A DNA stretch of 64,000 bases, taken from positions 282,001-346,000 of the forward strand of contig NZ_CP151943.1 of the NCBI RefSeq assembly GCF_038592905.1. Direction: 5' to 3'. The stretch comes from Neobacillus sp. FSL H8-0543 (lineage in GTDB: Bacteria > Bacillota > Bacilli > Bacillales > Cytobacillaceae). Shown in pieces: positions 61,438 to 64,000 of this stretch (positions are counted from its first letter, which is position 1; each line of letters starts with the position of its first letter). Position numbers and translations under genes: made by a program. Under the pieces are notes generated by a model that was not told the DNA's origin, did not search any database, and saw only the letters and a list, made by a program, of their open reading frames with translations.

Positions 61438-62052
61438 ATGTTTGGAAAAGTTGCTGCTGATATTTTAGGATTAAGTGATGTTGGTTCAGTTATTAAACCA
61501 GATAATTATGATAAGGTGGATGCCGACGATTATGTCATGCACGAGGATAACGAAAAGATTTACTTTTTAATTAAATCAAAATCAGATGAATACTGCTTTA
61601 CAAATAATGCACTGATCCACCTTGATGGTACGAGTGCTACTAGTAAAAAGCGAATGCTTCATCGATACAGTTACGTAAACAACAAAATTTCCGAGGTTAA
61701 ATTGGAGACAGCTGGAACCGTTGATCTGGATGTAGAAATTAAATTTAAAATTGGTTCACAGCCGTTCTCTATTGATGTTCACAAAAAACATCTTGAAGAA
61801 GTGAAAGACCTATACAAAGCACTGATAAAAATTTCTGAAATCTCCCGTGAAAATGAAACATCTCTTCAATATGCAAAACAAAGTCTTGAAGTTGCCTCAT
61901 CCACTCTTGGCCGAGTGACAAGTTCAGATAATAACTTAGTAGTCCAATTTAAAATGTTGAACCAAGCTGCTTTCCAATGGTTAGAAGACAGCAAAAAACA
62001 ATATAGCATCAAAGACTTTGGTTACATTTTCGAAAAATATATCAATAATTAA
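61438..62052 (+). CDS. Bacterial PH-domain protein (YvbH-like)
   Basis: This 204-residue soluble protein has an N-terminal PH-like domain of the DUF1696 type (about 15-125, with LIHLDGTSATSKKRMLHRY) and a helical C-terminus resembling B. subtilis YvbH. GAGGTTGAGACA precedes the ATG. Its role is unknown, possibly membrane association or oligomerisation. Confidence 0.82.
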   Translation: MFGKVAADILGLSDVGSVIKPDNYDKVDADDYVMHEDNEKIYFLIKSKSDEYCFTNNALIHLDGTSATSKKRMLHRYSYVNNKISEVKLETAGTVDLDVEIKFKIGSQPFSIDVHKKHLEEVKDLYKALIKISEISRENETSLQYAKQSLEVASSTLGRVTSSDNNLVVQFKMLNQAAFQWLEDSKKQYSIKDFGYIFEKYINN

Positions 62053-62067
62053 TTTAAATTACATTAA

Positions 62068-62100
62068 AAAGGGCTGCACTATTTATCAGTTGCAGCCTTT
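62068..62100. terminator. Terminator between PH-domain and YitT genes
   Basis: GGCTGCA and TGCAGCC form the stem; A and T runs on the sides suit both directions between convergent genes. Confidence 0.78.
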
Positions 62101-62109
62101 GACAATAAA

Positions 62110-62925
62110 TTAATGTGGGTTTGGACGATGAAACAGCCCCATCACTTCGATCGTTTCAGTAATATTCACAAATGCACCTGTATCAACCTCAGTAATTAGG
62201 TTTTTCACTTCATTTAGCTCATAACGAGAAATAACTGTCATCAGAATATTGCGTTTGTCCTTTGAATAGCCGCCGACGCCGTCCATAATTGTTAAGCCAC
62301 GATAGAGGTTGGTTAGCAAATGCTCGCGCATTTCGTCGCCCTTATCCGTAATGATCATAATTGTTAATTTTGCATGATCTGTATAAATCGCATCTACCAC
62401 TTTACCGGTCACAAAAATTGAGATTAAGGTTAGCAATGCAGAATCCCAATTAAACAAAAACCCGCTAATGACGATGACAATTGCATTCATACCTGAAAGT
62501 AAAGTCCCGATAGGAAAATCCCTTTTTCTAGATACAATCATTCCTATAATATCAAACCCGCCAGTTGATGCTGAGCATCGAAAGACAATCCCAACTCCAA
62601 GTCCTGTTAAGGCCCCGCCAAAGATTGATGAAAGAATTGTATCCTCTGCTATTACGTGCACAGGCACAACATAAAGACCAAGAGAAATGATTACAACAGA
62701 AAAAATTGTATTAAGTATAAACTTTTTTCCGAGCATTTTATAGCCAATGATTAATAAAGGTAAATTTAAAAGAAAGTTAGCCAGCCCTGTATTGATTGGG
62801 GTAACAATTCCAACTATCATAGAAAGTCCACTTAGTCCACTACTTAACACCTCGTGCGGGATTAGGAATAGGTTGAACGCAACTACTATGATAAGGGATC
62901 CTAAAATCATTCCTAAAGCCTGCAT
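62110..62925 (-). CDS. YitT family protein with DUF2179 domain, third copy
   Basis: This 271-residue protein has five to six membrane helices and a C-terminal DUF2179 domain. Hallmarks are PHEVLSSGLSGLSMIVGI and SASTGGFDIIGMIV. GGAGGATACCC precedes the ATG. It shares its layout with the gene at 57831-58754 but is clearly diverged. Confidence 0.9.
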   Translation of the reverse strand: MQALGMILGSLIIVVAFNLFLIPHEVLSSGLSGLSMIVGIVTPINTGLANFLLNLPLLIIGYKMLGKKFILNTIFSVVIISLGLYVVPVHVIAEDTILSSIFGGALTGLGVGIVFRCSASTGGFDIIGMIVSRKRDFPIGTLLSGMNAIVIVISGFLFNWDSALLTLISIFVTGKVVDAIYTDHAKLTIMIITDKGDEMREHLLTNLYRGLTIMDGVGGYSKDKRNILMTVISRYELNEVKNLITEVDTGAFVNITETIEVMGLFHRPNPH

Positions 62926-63059
62926 AAAGGGTATCCTCCTAAAACATAAAAAATATATCTTAGTGAATAATATCGATTCTTTCTTATAAAGTAAACTAAA
63001 TAGTTTTTTACAATAATAATTAATTATCAGTAAAATTAACCATTTTTAATGAAAAGCAA

Positions 63060-63086
63060 AAAAACAGACCCAAATGGGTCTGTTTT
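63060..63086 (-). terminator. Terminator of the cold-shock gene
   Basis: ACAGACCC and GGGTCTGT pair around AAAT with T runs on both strands. Confidence 0.85.
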
Positions 63087-63102
63087 GAATTAGTAGTTAT
63101 TA

Positions 63103-63303
63103 TTATGCTTTAACTACGTTAGCCGCTTGAGGGCCACGAGCGCCTTGCTCAACTTCAAAAGTAACAGCTTGACCTTCATCAAGTGATTTAAAGCCTTCGC
63201 CTTGAATTGCTGAGAAATGTACGAATACATCTTCTCCACCTTCACGTTCGATGAAACCAAAACCTTTTTCTGCATTAAACCATTTTACTTTACCATTTTC
63301 CAT
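63103..63303 (-). CDS. Cold-shock protein, CspA family
   Basis: This 66-residue RNA/ssDNA-binding chaperone has both RNP motifs: KGFGFI and DVFVHFSA. The start MENGKVKWF is chosen for its length and the GGAGGC before it. It acts in the cytosol on mRNA structure at low temperature. A long AT-rich leader lies upstream, as often with csp genes. Confidence 0.95.
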   Translation of the reverse strand: MENGKVKWFNAEKGFGFIEREGGEDVFVHFSAIQGEGFKSLDEGQAVTFEVEQGARGPQAANVVKA

Positions 63304-63539
63304 GTTTGTTGCCTCCTTGTGTGTGATCCACACATTGTATTACTATTCTTGCTCTTAGTGATATCAAGGCGAAAAAGCAATAATCGTTCTTCCCTTTATT
63401 TCCTACCGAACAAAAATAATTCTCATATAGCATATCAAAGTTGGGTACAATAATCAAGCGATCAAGTCCCCTCCCTATGGAAGGATTCTTGTTGTTAAGC
63501 CTATTATATTATTTCAGAAAACAAAAAGAAACGTATGAA

Positions 63540-63764
63540 CTATTCTTCAGAAGTCCATACGTATAAATCTTCAATTTGGCAATTCAGTTCCTTGGAAATT
63601 GTCATAGCAGTACTTAAATTCATAACCTTCTTTGACATATAACTGTCCAGTTGACTTCTTGGAATATTTGTATTCTTTTCCAGGCTATCTAGATCCATAT
63701 TGTTTTTTGATAATAATTCTTCTAGGTTGCTCTTACTTGCTTTGAAATTAGTCAAAAATGACAC
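63540..63764 (-). CDS. Small XRE-like helix-turn-helix protein
   Basis: This 74-residue protein resembles a Cro/C1-type helix-turn-helix (LEKNTNIPRSQLDSYMSKKV then NLSTAMTISKELNCQIEDLY). GCGAGGTGTC precedes the ATG region. It has no partner gene in the window; target unknown. Confidence 0.75.
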   Translation of the reverse strand: MSFLTNFKASKSNLEELLSKNNMDLDSLEKNTNIPRSQLDSYMSKKVMNLSTAMTISKELNCQIEDLYVWTSEE

Positions 63765-63895
63765 CTCGCTTTTATGTAATCATAACATAGATATCTAATT
63801 ATTGAAAGATATGGTCATTTTTCCAATTATTTGAAATTATTCTTTTTGAAAAATAAAGTGCGATTTTCGCCAATTAGTATTATTAAATTTTATGG

Positions 63896-63901
63896 TATAA
63901 T
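63896..63901 (+). promoter_or_regulatory. Extended -10 promoter of the last gene
   Basis: TATAAT preceded by TGG (extended -10 type) stands ~30 bp upstream of the TTG start at 63932. The -35 region is weak. Confidence 0.55.
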
Positions 63902-63931
63902 TAAATTGGAAATAAAAAAGGGGTGTCTTTG

Positions 63932-64000
63932 TTGAGAAGTCTAAATAATCGTTACAAAGCCGGTCAAACTGTCAGCATTAAAGAAACTGGTGAGGCAGTT
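63932..64000 (+). CDS. Start of an unknown gene, cut by the window end
   Basis: A frame starting with TTG (63932-63934), six bases after AAGGGGTG, runs off the window. The first 23 residues include LNNRYKAGQTVSIKETGEAV. The ribosome binding site and upstream TATAAT support it; too little is visible to name it. Confidence 0.6.
   Translation, partial: MRSLNNRYKAGQTVSIKETGEAV

Overview
The window looks like chromosomal DNA from a spore-forming, low-GC Gram-positive of the Bacillaceae (Bacillus/Neobacillus-like). The evidence is an A+T-rich sequence with strong purine-rich ribosome binding sites, many TTG and GTG starts, a GerA-type germinant-receptor operon, DUF1657/DUF421 spore-type genes, a CssRS-HtrA-like secretion-stress locus, an MhqR-like quinone regulon with the Bacillus operator sequence, squalene-hopene cyclase, and a bcr-like intergenic repeat. 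Most genes lie on the minus strand. No prophage, CRISPR array or rRNA is visible.

Layout. 1-6040: one LacI-regulated minus-strand operon: regulator, nucleoside hydrolase, ECF S component, EcfT, two ECF ATPases and ribokinase (cut by the window edge). It reads as riboside uptake, cleavage and ribose phosphorylation. 6040-9830: an accessory stretch with hairpin repeats, broken coding fragments, a nucleoside deaminase and an unrecognised two-gene unit whose first protein has a PD-(D/E)XK nuclease signature. 9834-13607: gerABC-type germination operon. 13812-17965: MarR/MhqR regulator, two ring-cleaving dioxygenases, a YceI protein and a flavin reductase, with TATCTCGAATTCGAGATA-type palindromes at their promoters. 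18173-25130: diaminopimelate dehydrogenase, a glutamate/aspartate symporter under a ydaO-type c-di-AMP riboswitch, a frameshifted cytosine deaminase, a FUSC transporter, and a scar of TnpB-like and SDR pseudogenes. 25289-26297: nine tRNA genes on the minus strand.

26580-36181: a small coding gene, methyltransferase, ExoA, polysaccharide deacetylase, cyclophilin, a decayed IS3-family element inserted in the loop of a bidirectional terminator, a DUF2515 (YppC-like) gene, squalene-hopene cyclase, Mug-type glycosylase and a YitT protein. 36368-38564: an ABC-F ribosome-protection type ATPase behind a 51-codon leader peptide and an attenuator. 38619-43637: secretion-stress locus (two-component system, HtrA-type protease, membrane-anchored parvulin foldase, one unknown). 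43945-52594: acyl-CoA/fatty-acid degradation genes with a TetR regulator and a matching palindrome at the promoter of the acyl-CoA dehydrogenase gene. 52662-64000: small regulators, two divergent VanW proteins, PssA, an SPFH protein paired with an Arc-like DNA-binding protein, two further YitT proteins, a DUF1657-DUF1657-DUF421 spore-type operon, a PH-domain protein, a cold-shock protein and an XRE-like regulator.

The least explained pieces are the PD-(D/E)XK pair (8206-9681), the c-di-AMP riboswitch on a dicarboxylate symporter, the leader/attenuator of the ABC-F gene, and two genes (gerB-type and yppC-type) whose start regions only make sense with an ATT start or a one-base indel.
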